Below are positions 41,271-50,222 of a stretch of 64,000 nt of DNA, in pieces. Location: the NCBI GenBank assembly GCA_965203525.1, contig OZ241898.1:4340001-4404000 (forward strand), in the 5' to 3' direction. How positions within the stretch are numbered: the stretch's first letter is position 1; every line of letters begins with the position of its first letter. Source of the DNA: WTFV01 sp965203525 (GTDB lineage Bacteria; Acidobacteriota; Vicinamibacteria; Vicinamibacterales; UBA8438). The position numbers and the translations under genes were made by a program. The notes below the pieces were generated by a model. The model worked only from the letters and a program-made list of their open reading frames with translations. It ran no database searches and was not told where the DNA came from.

Positions 41271-43235
41271 CTAGTCGTCGGGCAGGGCGAACACGACCAG
41301 ACGCTCGTTCCCGCGGGGTTCGCCGCTGGCCGGCGCCGAGACGTTGGCCGCCACGTACTGCCGGCCGTCGCTCCCCGCGTAGGTGATGGGGACCGCCTCG
41401 ACGTTGTAGTCGAACGCGGCCGACCAGAGTTCTTCGCCGGTGCGGGAGTCGAACGCCCGGAACCGCCGGTCGGCGGTGGCGCCGATGAACACGAGCCCGC
41501 CGGCGGTGGCGATCGCGCCGCCGACGCTCGGGGAACCGACCCGCCGCCGGCCCTCGGGAAGCAGCTCGTTGACGCCGAGCGGAACCTCCCACGCGATCTC
41601 GCCGCTGGCCGCGTGGACCGCGTACAGCCGCGCCCACGGTGGCTTGTAGCAGGGCAGCGCTCCCAGCCGCCGGCCGTCCGCGCCGAAGATCGGCGCCTCG
41701 AACGGCGGGCCCGGCGAGCGGACGTAGGCCACCTGATCTTCGGTGTCGGGGCCGTACAGCGGATTCTCGTCCATCCAGCCGCTGATCGGCTGGTCCTTGG
41801 AGTTGACGAAGAGGTAGCCGAGCTCCGGATCGTAGGCGGTGCCGTTCCAGTTCACGCCGCCGCCGGTGCCGGGGAACACGAGCGACGGCGGCGTGCCCTC
41901 CCGCTTGAGCCGCAGGGGCGTGTAGGGGCCCGCGTTGTAGTAGCCGACCGTGTCCCACAGCGCGCGGCAGGCCGCCGCGTGCTCCGGCGTGGTGTCGTCC
42001 GCGGTCACCACGTCGCCGGGGCCGATGCGCACCCGCGCCAGCGGCGGCGGCTTGCGCGGAATCGGCTGGGTCGGGGAGTACTGCTCGCCCGGCACGTCGC
42101 CGGCGGGCACCGGCCGCTCCTCGACGCCGTGGATCGGCTCGCCCGTCACCCGGTTCAGGATGAACATGAAGGCCGACTTGCCGACCTGCGCCAGGGCCGG
42201 AATCCGCTCGCCGCCGCGCTCGATCTCGAACAGGCCGGGCGCCGGCGGCAGGTTGTAGTCCCACAGCTCGTGGTGGATGTTCTGGAAGTACCACGTCAGC
42301 TCGCCGGTCCGCGCGTCGACGGCGACGGTCGAGTTGGCGAACAGGTTGTCGCCGGGCCGGTCGCCGCCGTAGAAGTTCGAGCCGGGGCTGCTGACCGGCA
42401 GGTAGACCAGGCCGCGCTCCTCGTCGACGGTGAGCGTGAACGCCCACACGTTGTTCCCGATGCGGTTGCGCCAGCTCTGGCCGCCCCACGTGTGGCTTCC
42501 GAAGTCGGACTCGGTGGGGAGGGTCGGAAACTCCCACAGCAGCGCGCCGGCGGCGTCGAGCGCCCGCGGATACGCGTACTCCGGCTCGCCGCCGCCCCGC
42601 GGCTGGTTCAGGTGGGGCGCGATGTGCTCCTGTCCGGGGCCGAAGGCGCTGGACCCGAGCACCAGGACGTCCCGGTAGACCACCGGCACGCCGGTGTACG
42701 GGATGCGCAGCTCGACTTCCCCCCGGTCGCCGAACGAGACGTCCCGTTCGCCGGTGCCGGCGTGCAGGGCGACCACCTTGCTCAGGCTGGTGAAGTAGAT
42801 GCGGGGGCCGTGCGCGCCGGTGGCCGGTCCGTAGGCGACGCCGCGGAAGGACGCCAGCCCCGCGCGCAGCTCGTGCCGCCAGATCTCCGCGCCGGTCTCG
42901 GGCCGCAGGGCGACCACCCGGTTCCCGGCGGCGAGGTACATGACGCCGTCGACCACGATCGGGGTGACCTGCTGGAAGAGCTCGGCCGGGCTCGGGCCTT
43001 CGATGAACCCGTCCTCGGGGTGGAAGCGGTACGACCAGACCTCCTGCAGCTCGCCGACGTTGCCGGTGTCGATCCGGTCGAGGGGCGAATAGCGGGTGCC
43101 GGCCAGATCGCGGTTGTAGGTCGGCCAGTCCGCGGCGGCGCTCCGCTCCTGGGCCGGCGCCGGCGCGGGCCCCGCCGTCCAGAACGCGAGGAGGAAACCG
43201 ACGCAACGGCGCATGGTGCGGATCCTCGTGGTCAT
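41271..43235 (-). CDS. PQQ-dependent dehydrogenase-type quinoprotein, secreted
   Basis: A 654-residue eight-bladed propeller. Signal peptide RRCVGFLLAFWTAGPAPAPA; mature start WPTYNRDLAGTRYSPLDRID; blades VVALRPETGAEIWRHELRAG, VAVDARTGELTWYFQNIHHE and VNWNGTAYDPELGYLFVNSK, near the family WNG-x-AYDP motif. This resembles membrane-bound glucose/alcohol quinoprotein dehydrogenases, but no membrane domain or cytochrome domain is present. It probably oxidises a sugar or alcohol in the periplasm with PQQ and Ca2+. A TATAGT box (43247-43242) ends 6 nt before the ATG at 43235, suggesting a leaderless message. Its first 50 bases resemble those of the divergent ankyrin gene. Confidence 0.85.
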   Translation of the reverse strand: MTTRIRTMRRCVGFLLAFWTAGPAPAPAQERSAAADWPTYNRDLAGTRYSPLDRIDTGNVGELQEVWSYRFHPEDGFIEGPSPAELFQQVTPIVVDGVMYLAAGNRVVALRPETGAEIWRHELRAGLASFRGVAYGPATGAHGPRIYFTSLSKVVALHAGTGERDVSFGDRGEVELRIPYTGVPVVYRDVLVLGSSAFGPGQEHIAPHLNQPRGGGEPEYAYPRALDAAGALLWEFPTLPTESDFGSHTWGGQSWRNRIGNNVWAFTLTVDEERGLVYLPVSSPGSNFYGGDRPGDNLFANSTVAVDARTGELTWYFQNIHHELWDYNLPPAPGLFEIERGGERIPALAQVGKSAFMFILNRVTGEPIHGVEERPVPAGDVPGEQYSPTQPIPRKPPPLARVRIGPGDVVTADDTTPEHAAACRALWDTVGYYNAGPYTPLRLKREGTPPSLVFPGTGGGVNWNGTAYDPELGYLFVNSKDQPISGWMDENPLYGPDTEDQVAYVRSPGPPFEAPIFGADGRRLGALPCYKPPWARLYAVHAASGEIAWEVPLGVNELLPEGRRRVGSPSVGGAIATAGGLVFIGATADRRFRAFDSRTGEELWSAAFDYNVEAVPITYAGSDGRQYVAANVSAPASGEPRGNERLVVFALPDD

Positions 43236-43241
43236 CGGCCC

Positions 43242-43247
43242 ACTATA
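43242..43247 (-). promoter_or_regulatory. -10 box TATAGT, leaderless quinoprotein gene
   Basis: TATAGT read on the minus strand, 6 nt from the ATG at 43235. Confidence 0.5.
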
Positions 43248-43287
43248 CACAGGCACGCGGCGTCCGCTCGTCCACCGCCGCCGCCCG

Positions 43288-43404
43288 CCGGGAACGGGTC
43301 GCGCTTCGGAGACCGGGGCGCGCCCCGGCGTCCCCACTCGTTGCGCGTGCGCGTGCCCCCGGCCGGCGCGGGCCGCGCTTCGGCGGCCGCGGCGCGCCCC
43401 GGCG
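43288..43404. repeat. Diverged repeat pair between divergent genes, 74-bp offset
   Basis: Two segments of about 43 bp (43288-43330 and 43361-43404), each holding GCGCTTCGG then GGCGCGCCCCGGCG, lie 74 bp apart in the space between the quinoprotein and ankyrin genes. Confidence 0.65.
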
Positions 43405-43436
43405 GCCCACCGGTAGACGGGCGCCCGCCGCGTGCA

Positions 43437-43442
43437 TATAGT
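43437..43442 (+). promoter_or_regulatory. -10 box TATAGT, leaderless ankyrin gene
   Basis: TATAGT ends 7 nt before the ATG at 43450; no ribosome site is present. Confidence 0.5.
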
Positions 43443-43449
43443 GGAACCC

Positions 43450-45066
43450 ATGACGATGACGATCCGCTCCACGCGCCTCTGCCTGGGCTTCCTGCTCGCG
43501 TTGCCGGCCGCCGGCGCCGCGGCCGCCGGCGGGCAGGACCCGCGGCTGGTGACCGCCGTGGCGAACCAGGACCGCGACGCGGCGCTCGCGCTCCTCGCGG
43601 CGGGCGCCGACGTCGACGCGGCGCGGGCCGACGGCGCGACGGCGCTCCTGTGGGCGGCCCACCGGGACGACCTCGATCTGGCGCGACGGCTGATCGCCGC
43701 CGGCGCCGCCGTCGACGCGGCCGACGACCACGGCGTGACGGCGCTGGAGCGCGCGGCCGAGAACGCGAGTCTCGCCATGGTGGAGATGCTGATCGCCGCC
43801 GGCGCCGACGTCAACGCCGCGCAGGCCAGCGGCCTCGTCCCGCTGATGACCGCCGCCCGCACCGGGAACCCCGCCGTCGTCCGGGCGCTCCTCGCGCACG
43901 GCGCGGACGTCGATGCGGCGGTGACCGAAACGCGCGCCACGGCGCTGATGTGGGCGGTGTCGGAGCCGCATCCGGAAATCGTGCGGCTGCTCCTCGATGC
44001 CGGCGCCGACCCCGCCGCATCGACCGTCAAGGGCTTCACGCCGCTGATGTTCGCGGCGCGCAACGGCGACGTCGAGACGGCCCGGGCGCTGCTCGCGGCC
44101 GGCGTCGACGTCAACGCGCCGAGCGCCGACGGCACCCACGTCCTGCCGTTCGCCATCGTGAACGGCCAGGACGCGTTCGCCCTGTTTCTGCTCGCCGAGG
44201 GGGCCGACCCGGAGGGCGGGATGAACGGCGTGCGCGCCCTGCACGCGGCGGCGGGCGGGGTCGGCCTCTGGCTGCGCGAGTGGTACGCCCGGCACGGGGG
44301 CAACCGTCTCTACGCCCGGCCCGGCCGCTCGCGGCTCGACGCCGGCCGGCGGTTGCCGCTGGTGCGGGCGCTCCTGGACCGGGGCGCCGACCCGAACGCG
44401 CGGATCACGACGTCGGCGATGATCATGAGCTACGTCGGCTACCCGAAGAAGGGCGCGTTCGAGCCGTTCGCGTGCGGCACCGGCGATCTGCGCGGCGCCA
44501 CGCCGCTGTGGGTGGCGGCGTTCGACATGAACGGGGCCGGCGGCCAGGTGTTCGGAGTCGGGGCCAGCCGCACCGCGAGCAGCGCCGGGATCCTGCGGAC
44601 GCTGCTGGAGGCGGGCGCCGACCAGCACCTGACCACCGACGACGGCACGACGCCGTTCATGGCGGCGGCGGGACTCGGCCGCGCGACGTACACGCCGCGC
44701 CAGCCGCGCGGGGTCCGCTCCCCGAGCGCCGAGGAGGCGGTGCGGGTGCTGCTGGCGGCGGGCGCGGACGTCAACGCCCGGAACGAGGCCGACTTCACGG
44801 CGCTGCACGGCGCCGCGTTCCGCGGGCTGAACGAGGTCGTGGAGTACCTCGCCGCGCACGGCGCCGACCTCGACGCGCGGGACTTCCGCGGGCGGACCGC
44901 CTACCGGATGGCCGAGGGCGCGAAGCAGTCGTTCCAGTTCCAGAGCTGGCCGGAGACGGCCGCGCTGCTGGCGGATCTGGGCGCCGACACGAAGCTCGGC
45001 ATCCCGGGCACCGTCCAGGAGCGCCTGCGCGACGTGCCGGCCGCGGCCGGGGACGACCAGCCCTGA
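43450..45066 (+). CDS. Secreted ankyrin-repeat protein
   Basis: A 538-residue protein. Signal peptide STRLCLGFLLALPAAGAAAA. About ten ankyrin repeats of 33 residues follow: DAALALLAAGADVDAARADG, LARRLIAAGAAVDAADDHGV, IVRLLLDAGADPAASTVKGF, VRVLLAAGADVNARNEADFT. The stretch 260-400 is less regular and holds inserts. Such exported ankyrin proteins are frequent in host-associated and acidobacterial genomes and mediate protein binding; partners are unknown. It is divergent from the quinoprotein gene and shares with it a near-identical promoter and signal-peptide DNA. The upstream GTG at 43432 is rejected because it would overlap the promoter. Confidence 0.88.
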   Translation: MTMTIRSTRLCLGFLLALPAAGAAAAGGQDPRLVTAVANQDRDAALALLAAGADVDAARADGATALLWAAHRDDLDLARRLIAAGAAVDAADDHGVTALERAAENASLAMVEMLIAAGADVNAAQASGLVPLMTAARTGNPAVVRALLAHGADVDAAVTETRATALMWAVSEPHPEIVRLLLDAGADPAASTVKGFTPLMFAARNGDVETARALLAAGVDVNAPSADGTHVLPFAIVNGQDAFALFLLAEGADPEGGMNGVRALHAAAGGVGLWLREWYARHGGNRLYARPGRSRLDAGRRLPLVRALLDRGADPNARITTSAMIMSYVGYPKKGAFEPFACGTGDLRGATPLWVAAFDMNGAGGQVFGVGASRTASSAGILRTLLEAGADQHLTTDDGTTPFMAAAGLGRATYTPRQPRGVRSPSAEEAVRVLLAAGADVNARNEADFTALHGAAFRGLNEVVEYLAAHGADLDARDFRGRTAYRMAEGAKQSFQFQSWPETAALLADLGADTKLGIPGTVQERLRDVPAAAGDDQP

Positions 45067-45129
45067 CCACGGGCGGGCAACCCGATCCGTCTTGCAGCCG
45101 CGGCAGGAACGTCGCGCACGCCGAGTCCG

Positions 45130-46605
45130 ATGCGCCGTGACAGCAAGACGCTCGGCGCCTACTTCACGCCGGAGGCGGTCGCCGCCGCCCTGGTGCGGTG
45201 GGCGGTCCGGGATTCGGCCGACCTGCTTCTCGACCCGTCGAGCGGCGACGGGCGCTTCGTCGCCCTGCATGCGAACAGCGTCGGCGTCGAACGCGATCCG
45301 GTCTCGGCCGCCGAGTCCGCCCGCCGCGCCCCGCGCGCCACCATCGTCGAGGACGACTTCTTCGCGTGGGCTTCCGGCGACGGGCGCCGGTTCGATTGCG
45401 CCGTCGGCAATCCGCCGTTCATCCGCTACCAGCGGTTCGCCGGCGCCACCCGCCGCGCCGCGCTCGACCACTGCCGGCGCCTGGGGGTGACGTTCAGCGG
45501 ACTCTCGTCGTCGTGGGCGCCGTTCCTCGTCGCCGCCGCCGGCAAGCTGCGGCCGGGCGGGCGGATCGCCTTCGTCGTCCCGGCGGAGATCGGACACGCG
45601 CCGTACGCCGCGCCCCTGCTGGACTATCTGGTTTCGAACTTCGGCGCCGTGCACGTGATCGCCATCCGGGAGAAGGTCTTCCCGCGGCTCGCGGAAGACT
45701 GCTGGCTGCTGTTCGCCGACGACGCGGGTCGTCGCACGGACGTTGTCCGGCTCTCGAAAATCGACCGGTTCGACCCTGACGCGCTGCCGCCGCCGGCGTC
45801 GGAGCAGGTGGCCGTCGACGCGTGGCGGGACCGCTGGCGCGGGAGGTTGCGGCCCTTTCTGCTTCCGTCTCCGGTCCGCGGCCTCTACGAGCGCCTGACG
45901 CTGGACCCGGCCGCCGTCCGCCTCGGCGGGATCGCACGAATCGGCATCGGGTACGTCAGCGGCGCGAATCGGTTCTTTCATCTGCGCCCGTCCGATGCGT
46001 CCCGGTTCTCGATCCCCGATGCGTTCCTGGTCCCGTCGATCCGCAACGGCCGGTACGTCACCCGCGGGGTGATCGAGGAGGCCGACGTCCAGCGCTGGGT
46101 CGAGCGGGACGAACCGGTCTTGCTGCTGCGCATACCGCCGCGCGCCCAGGTGCCCGACGCGGTCCGGGCCTATCTCGACACCGCCGCGGGACGACAGGCC
46201 AGGGCCTCGTACAAGTGCCGCAACCGCAGGCCGTGGTACGCCGTGCCCGACGTCCGGCGCCCGCAGTTCGTCCTGACCTACATGAGCGGGAAGTCCCCGA
46301 CGCTCGCGGCGAATCGGAGCCGGTGCGCGTGCACGAACGCTCTGCTCGCGGTCGATCCGGGACCCGGAGCGGGCGACGGCGGCGGCGCAACCTCCGGGCA
46401 GTGGCTCGCGGCCGCCTGGAACTCGCCCGCCCGGCGGCTGAGTTGCGAGCTGGAAGGACATCCGCTCGGCGGCGGCATGCTCAAGCTGGAGCCCGGGGAA
46501 GCCCGGCAGGTGTTGCTCGTACCCGATACGGCCGTCGACCGCGGCGACGGTTCCCTTCTGGAGGAAGGCATCGACGTGATGCGCCGGTGGAGACACGTCG
46601 CATGA
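45130..46605 (+). CDS. N6-adenine DNA methyltransferase (Eco57I/type IIG-like), orphan
   Basis: A 491-residue protein. It opens with SKTLGAYFTPEAVAAALVRW, then SAM motif I LLLDPSSGDGRFVALHA near residue 35 and the catalytic NPPF motif IV in CAVGNPPFIRYQRF near 94. Motifs and the later RPGGRIAFVVPAEIGHAPYA segment fit the gamma-class adenine methyltransferases with a C-terminal target-recognition part (about 240-450). No endonuclease domain or neighbouring restriction gene is visible, so it may be a regulatory or orphan methylase. It starts 63 nt after the ankyrin gene. Confidence 0.85.
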   Translation: MRRDSKTLGAYFTPEAVAAALVRWAVRDSADLLLDPSSGDGRFVALHANSVGVERDPVSAAESARRAPRATIVEDDFFAWASGDGRRFDCAVGNPPFIRYQRFAGATRRAALDHCRRLGVTFSGLSSSWAPFLVAAAGKLRPGGRIAFVVPAEIGHAPYAAPLLDYLVSNFGAVHVIAIREKVFPRLAEDCWLLFADDAGRRTDVVRLSKIDRFDPDALPPPASEQVAVDAWRDRWRGRLRPFLLPSPVRGLYERLTLDPAAVRLGGIARIGIGYVSGANRFFHLRPSDASRFSIPDAFLVPSIRNGRYVTRGVIEEADVQRWVERDEPVLLLRIPPRAQVPDAVRAYLDTAAGRQARASYKCRNRRPWYAVPDVRRPQFVLTYMSGKSPTLAANRSRCACTNALLAVDPGPGAGDGGGATSGQWLAAAWNSPARRLSCELEGHPLGGGMLKLEPGEARQVLLVPDTAVDRGDGSLLEEGIDVMRRWRHVA

Positions 46606-46627
46606 ACGCTTGCGAGTGGCGCTCGCG

Positions 46628-47344
46628 CTACGTTTCGATGCCCAGCTCGCGGAGGGCGGCGTCGAAGACGGCGGGCCAGCCGCGGTTCGCCAGGGGGCTG
46701 GCCGGGCTCGGGTGCGGAGCGGTTCCGCAACGCGCGCCGCGCGCCGTTGCGACCGGCCCGGCCCGGGCGGCGGCGAAGCGGCCGATGCCGACCACGACGG
46801 CGGGCCGCAGGTGGTCCACCACGCCGGCGAGCGCCTCGTCGCACGTCGAGAACAGCCGCTCGCGCGCGTCGCGGGGGCGGAGCCGGTCGGGGGTGACGTT
46901 GCGTCCGCCGCCGTCCAGGAAGCACAACGGGCAGTAGTTCCACACGAACGCGCGCCGGAAGAACCGCTCCGGGGCGCCGAAGCGTTCCCGCGCCCAGCCC
47001 CACAGGCGGGCCCCGCTCACCTCGCCGCGGCCGATCCCGAAGCCGCGGACGGGGCGCCGCGGGTGCTCTCCGGCCGGCCGCTCCACCGGCGCCTCGATGC
47101 CCAGCCAGTCGCGCACCATCGCGACGTCGCCGAACGGCACCCCGGTCTGCGCCATGCCGAACGGGCCCGGGTTCATGCCGACGAAGAGGATCTCCCGCGG
47201 CCGGTTCCCGTAGCGCTCCAGGTAGAGGCGGTGCGGCGCCCAGGCGTAGTCGAGCGGGGCGTACACGTGCGCGACCGGGGCGGCGAAGGAGAGCGCGCGC
47301 GTCCGCGCCCGCAGCCGTTCGGCGATGGCGACGAGAGCGGACAC
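46628..47344 (-). CDS. SMUG1-type single-strand-selective uracil-DNA glycosylase
   Basis: A 238-residue protein with the SMUG1 active-site block FVGMNPGPFGMAQTGVPFGD (residues 54-73), followed by VAMVRDWLGIEAPVE and the second motif PHPSPASPLANRGW near 210 (His for catalysis). SMUG1 removes uracil and oxidised pyrimidines from DNA for base excision repair. Length is typical. It starts with GTG at 47344; a weak TAGGGT -10-like box at 47356-47351 is 6 nt away. It converges with the methyltransferase gene, with 22 nt between. Confidence 0.9.
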   Translation of the reverse strand: MSALVAIAERLRARTRALSFAAPVAHVYAPLDYAWAPHRLYLERYGNRPREILFVGMNPGPFGMAQTGVPFGDVAMVRDWLGIEAPVERPAGEHPRRPVRGFGIGRGEVSGARLWGWARERFGAPERFFRRAFVWNYCPLCFLDGGGRNVTPDRLRPRDARERLFSTCDEALAGVVDHLRPAVVVGIGRFAAARAGPVATARGARCGTAPHPSPASPLANRGWPAVFDAALRELGIET

Positions 47345-47509
47345 GGCGCAACCCTACCGCATCCGCCGCGCGGCGCGGGTCCCGCCGGACGGGCTGCGGA
47401 ACCGCATTCGAACGCGGCGCGGGCGCAGGACGCGCAGGCGCGGTACGGCGCGGCGGCCTTCGGACCGCGTCCGGACGCGGCGCGGCGCAGTCGGCCGCAC
47501 GCCGGCTCG

Positions 47510-47515
47510 TATACT
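47510..47515 (+). promoter_or_regulatory. -10 box TATACT upstream of the ADOP permease
   Basis: TATACT 17 nt before the ATG at 47533. Confidence 0.5.
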
Positions 47516-47532
47516 GACCGGACAGGCAGCCG

Positions 47533-49986
47533 ATGGCGTTCCGCTTGCAGCTTCGTCTCCTCTGGCGCGGCGCCGCCGCGCATCCCGCCTTCACGCTCCT
47601 GTCGCTGGCGACGCTGGCGATCGGGGTGGGCGCGAACGTCGCGATCTTCACCATCGTCAACGCGGTGCTGCTGCGCCCCCTGCCGTTTCCCGACTCGGAA
47701 CGGGTGGTGCTGCTCCGCCACGCCGCCCCGGGGCTCGCGCAGCTCGACCGGCTGCCGATCTCGGACGCGCTCTACTTCTTCTACGCCGAGGAGAGCGACA
47801 CCCTGGAGAGCGTGGCGGCGCTCCGCGCCGGGCAGGCGAGCTTCACCGGTCCGGACGACCCGCAGCGGGTGGCGGCGGCGAGCGTCACCGCCTCGTTCTT
47901 CGAAGTGCTGCGGACCCCGCCGCGCATCGGCCGCGCCTTCACCGCCGGGGACGACCGGCCGGGCGCCGCGCCGGTGGCCGTGCTCGCCGACGGTTTGTGG
48001 CGGAGCCGGTTCGGGGCCGATCCGGCCGTCGTCGGACGGGTCGTCGAAATCGACGGGGCGAACGTCGAGATCGTGGGGGTGATGCCCCCCGGCTTCTCGT
48101 TCACGCGGCCGGAGCCGGCGCTCTGGCGGCCGTTGCGTCTCGACTGCGGCGACGTGACGTTGGGCGCGTTCGGACTGGTCGGCGTGGCGCGCATCGCGGA
48201 CGGCTCGACGCTGGAGCAGGCGCAGGCCGAGCTCGGCGCCATGGTCTCGAACCTGGCCGCGGCCTTTCCGGACGAAGGCGCGGCGCCCGTCCTGGCGAAC
48301 GCCGGGTTCCGGCCGCTGATCGCGCGCGCCCGCGAAGCGGTGACGGGCGAAATCGAAGCGACGTTGCGGATCCTGCTCGGCGCGGCCGGGTTCCTGCTGC
48401 TGATCGCCTGCGCCAACGTCGCCAACCTCTTCCTGGCGCGGTCCGAGGCGCGGCGCGGCGAGGTGGCGGTGCGCGCCGCGCTCGGCGAGGGCCGCGGCCG
48501 GCTGGCCGGCTCCGTTCTCGGCGAGAGCCTGGTGTTCGGCCTGGCCGGCGGTCTCGCGGCGCTCCCCCTGGCGCTGGGGGCGGTGCGCCTGCTGGTCCGC
48601 TTCGGCCCGCGGGACCTGCCGCGCCTGCAGGAGATCTCGGTCGACGGCGCCGTCCTGCTGTTCGGTCTCGCGGTGTCGGTCGCGGCCGGCCTGCTCTTCG
48701 GCCTGCTGCCGGCGTTGCGGGCGGGCGCCGCGGCCGCCGCGGGGTGCATGACCGCCGGGGCGCGCGGGGCCGCCGGCGGCCGGGAGCGGCAGCTCGCCCG
48801 GCGCGGTCTCGTCGTGGTCCAGATCGCGCTGGCCCTGACGCTGCTGGCCGGCTCCGGGCTGGCGGTCCGCTCGTTCCAGCGGCTGGCGGCGGTCGCCCCC
48901 GGCTTCGACCCGGACGGCGCGCTCACGTTCGGGTTGGCGCTGCCGGCGCGGAACTACGCCGCCGCCGCCGCGCGGCTCGACTTCCATCGCCAGGTGGTCG
49001 ACGGGCTGCGCGCCCTGCCGGGCGCCACCGCCGCGTCCGCCGCGTCGACCGTGCCGCTCGGAGGAGAACGCTCCGGATCCGGGCACACCATCGAGGGCCG
49101 GCCGCCGGCCGACGGCGAAGTGCCGCCGGTGCTCACGTGGAAACGGGTCCTGCCCGGCTACTTCGAGGCGCTGGGGATCGAGCTGGTCGAGGGGCGCGCC
49201 TTCGACCGGCTGGACGGGGAGCGCGGCGCCGCGGTGGTCGTCGTGTCGCGCTCGGCGGCGCAGGCGCAGTGGCCGGGGGAGAGCGCGATCGGGCAGGGCA
49301 TCCGGCCGGGCGGCCCGCCGGGCGAGGACGAGGAATGGTTCCGCGTCGTCGGCGTCGTGGACGACGTGCGCGAGATCGCGCTCCACGAAGACCCGCCGCC
49401 GATGGCGTACTACCCGGCCGCCGGGGTCGTGAACGGCCAGGGCGTTCCGGCGTCGATGCGCTACGTCGTCCGCGCCCCGCGCGCCGCCGGGCTCGCCGGC
49501 GCGGTGCGGGAGGTGGTGCGGAGACTCGATCCGACCCTGCCGATCGCCGACGTCGAGACGCTGGAGACGCTGGTCGGGCGCGCGCGGGGGGAGCGGGCGT
49601 TCGTCATGGTCCTGCTCGCCATCGCCGCGGGACTGGCGTTGCTCGTCGGCGCGGTCGGTCTGTACGGCGTGGCGTCGTACGGGGTCGCGCAACGGCGCCG
49701 CGAGATCGCCGTCCGCGTGGCGGTCGGGGCGCAGGGATCCGACGTGCGCCGTCTGGTGCTGACCGAGGCGGGGGTGACGGCGGCGGCCGGCGCGGCGCTC
49801 GGCGTCGGCGCGGCGGCGGCGCTGACCCGCCGGCTGCGGGCGCTGCTCTTCGAGACCAGCCCGCTCGACCCGGCGGTCTTCGTCGCCGTCTCGACGCTGC
49901 TGGTCGGCGTCTGCCTGCTTGCGAGCTGGCTGCCGGCCCGGCGCGCGGCCCGCGTCGATCCGCTGACGGCGCTGCGGGTCGAGTAG
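47533..49986 (+). CDS. ABC transporter permease of the ADOP (MacB/FtsX-like) family
   Basis: An 817-residue duplicated permease. It has the ADOP opening LATLAIGVGANVAIFTIVNA VLLRPLPFPDSERVV, a periplasmic MacB-like domain (FEVLRTPPRIGRAFTAGDD, VGRVVEIDGANVEIVGVMPP GFSF), then FtsX membrane parts (FLLLIACANVANLFLARSEA), a second periplasmic domain and a final FtsX part ending PARRAARVDPLTALRVE. About eight membrane segments are expected. The family is named for its expansion in Acidobacteriota and usually lacks a linked ATPase gene, as here. The substrate is unknown. Confidence 0.92.
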   Translation: MAFRLQLRLLWRGAAAHPAFTLLSLATLAIGVGANVAIFTIVNAVLLRPLPFPDSERVVLLRHAAPGLAQLDRLPISDALYFFYAEESDTLESVAALRAGQASFTGPDDPQRVAAASVTASFFEVLRTPPRIGRAFTAGDDRPGAAPVAVLADGLWRSRFGADPAVVGRVVEIDGANVEIVGVMPPGFSFTRPEPALWRPLRLDCGDVTLGAFGLVGVARIADGSTLEQAQAELGAMVSNLAAAFPDEGAAPVLANAGFRPLIARAREAVTGEIEATLRILLGAAGFLLLIACANVANLFLARSEARRGEVAVRAALGEGRGRLAGSVLGESLVFGLAGGLAALPLALGAVRLLVRFGPRDLPRLQEISVDGAVLLFGLAVSVAAGLLFGLLPALRAGAAAAAGCMTAGARGAAGGRERQLARRGLVVVQIALALTLLAGSGLAVRSFQRLAAVAPGFDPDGALTFGLALPARNYAAAAARLDFHRQVVDGLRALPGATAASAASTVPLGGERSGSGHTIEGRPPADGEVPPVLTWKRVLPGYFEALGIELVEGRAFDRLDGERGAAVVVVSRSAAQAQWPGESAIGQGIRPGGPPGEDEEWFRVVGVVDDVREIALHEDPPPMAYYPAAGVVNGQGVPASMRYVVRAPRAAGLAGAVREVVRRLDPTLPIADVETLETLVGRARGERAFVMVLLAIAAGLALLVGAVGLYGVASYGVAQRRREIAVRVAVGAQGSDVRRLVLTEAGVTAAAGAALGVGAAAALTRRLRALLFETSPLDPAVFVAVSTLLVGVCLLASWLPARRAARVDPLTALRVE

Positions 49987-50102
49987 GCGTCCAGCCGCCG
50001 GGGGCTGCCGGCGACCGGCGGGGCCGACGCCGCGTCAGGCGGCCGGGAGCGTCCGGGATCTCGTCGCTGACCGGCCGCGGGTCGAGCAGCGGCGGGGGCC
50101 GG

Positions 50103-50202
50103 CGCGCGGAGTCCGCGCCGTCCCAGCCGCCGGGTCCGTCGGAGACCACGTCCCGCAGAAACCGATCACGTCGACGCGCGGAGTCCGCGCCGTCCAGCCG
50201 CC
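50103..50202. repeat. Paired repeat upstream of the S9 peptidase, 72-bp offset
   Basis: CGCGCGGAGTCCGCGCCGTC followed by CAGCCGCC at 50103-50131 recurs at 50175-50202 with one base less. The 236 bases between the permease and peptidase genes hold no gene. Confidence 0.8.
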
Positions 50203-50209
50203 CGGAGGA

Positions 50210-50215
50210 TACGAT
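50210..50215 (+). promoter_or_regulatory. -10-like TACGAT of a likely leaderless gene
   Basis: TACGAT ends 7 nt before the ATG at 50223, directly after the second repeat copy; no ribosome site lies between. Confidence 0.4.
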
Positions 50216-50222
50216 CGATCCC

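Noticed and set aside
38292..45140. A 2282-codon plus-strand open frame
   Set aside because: It runs antisense to the receptor and quinoprotein genes; composition is Arg/Gly/Ala-rich with no domain. A GC-bias shadow.
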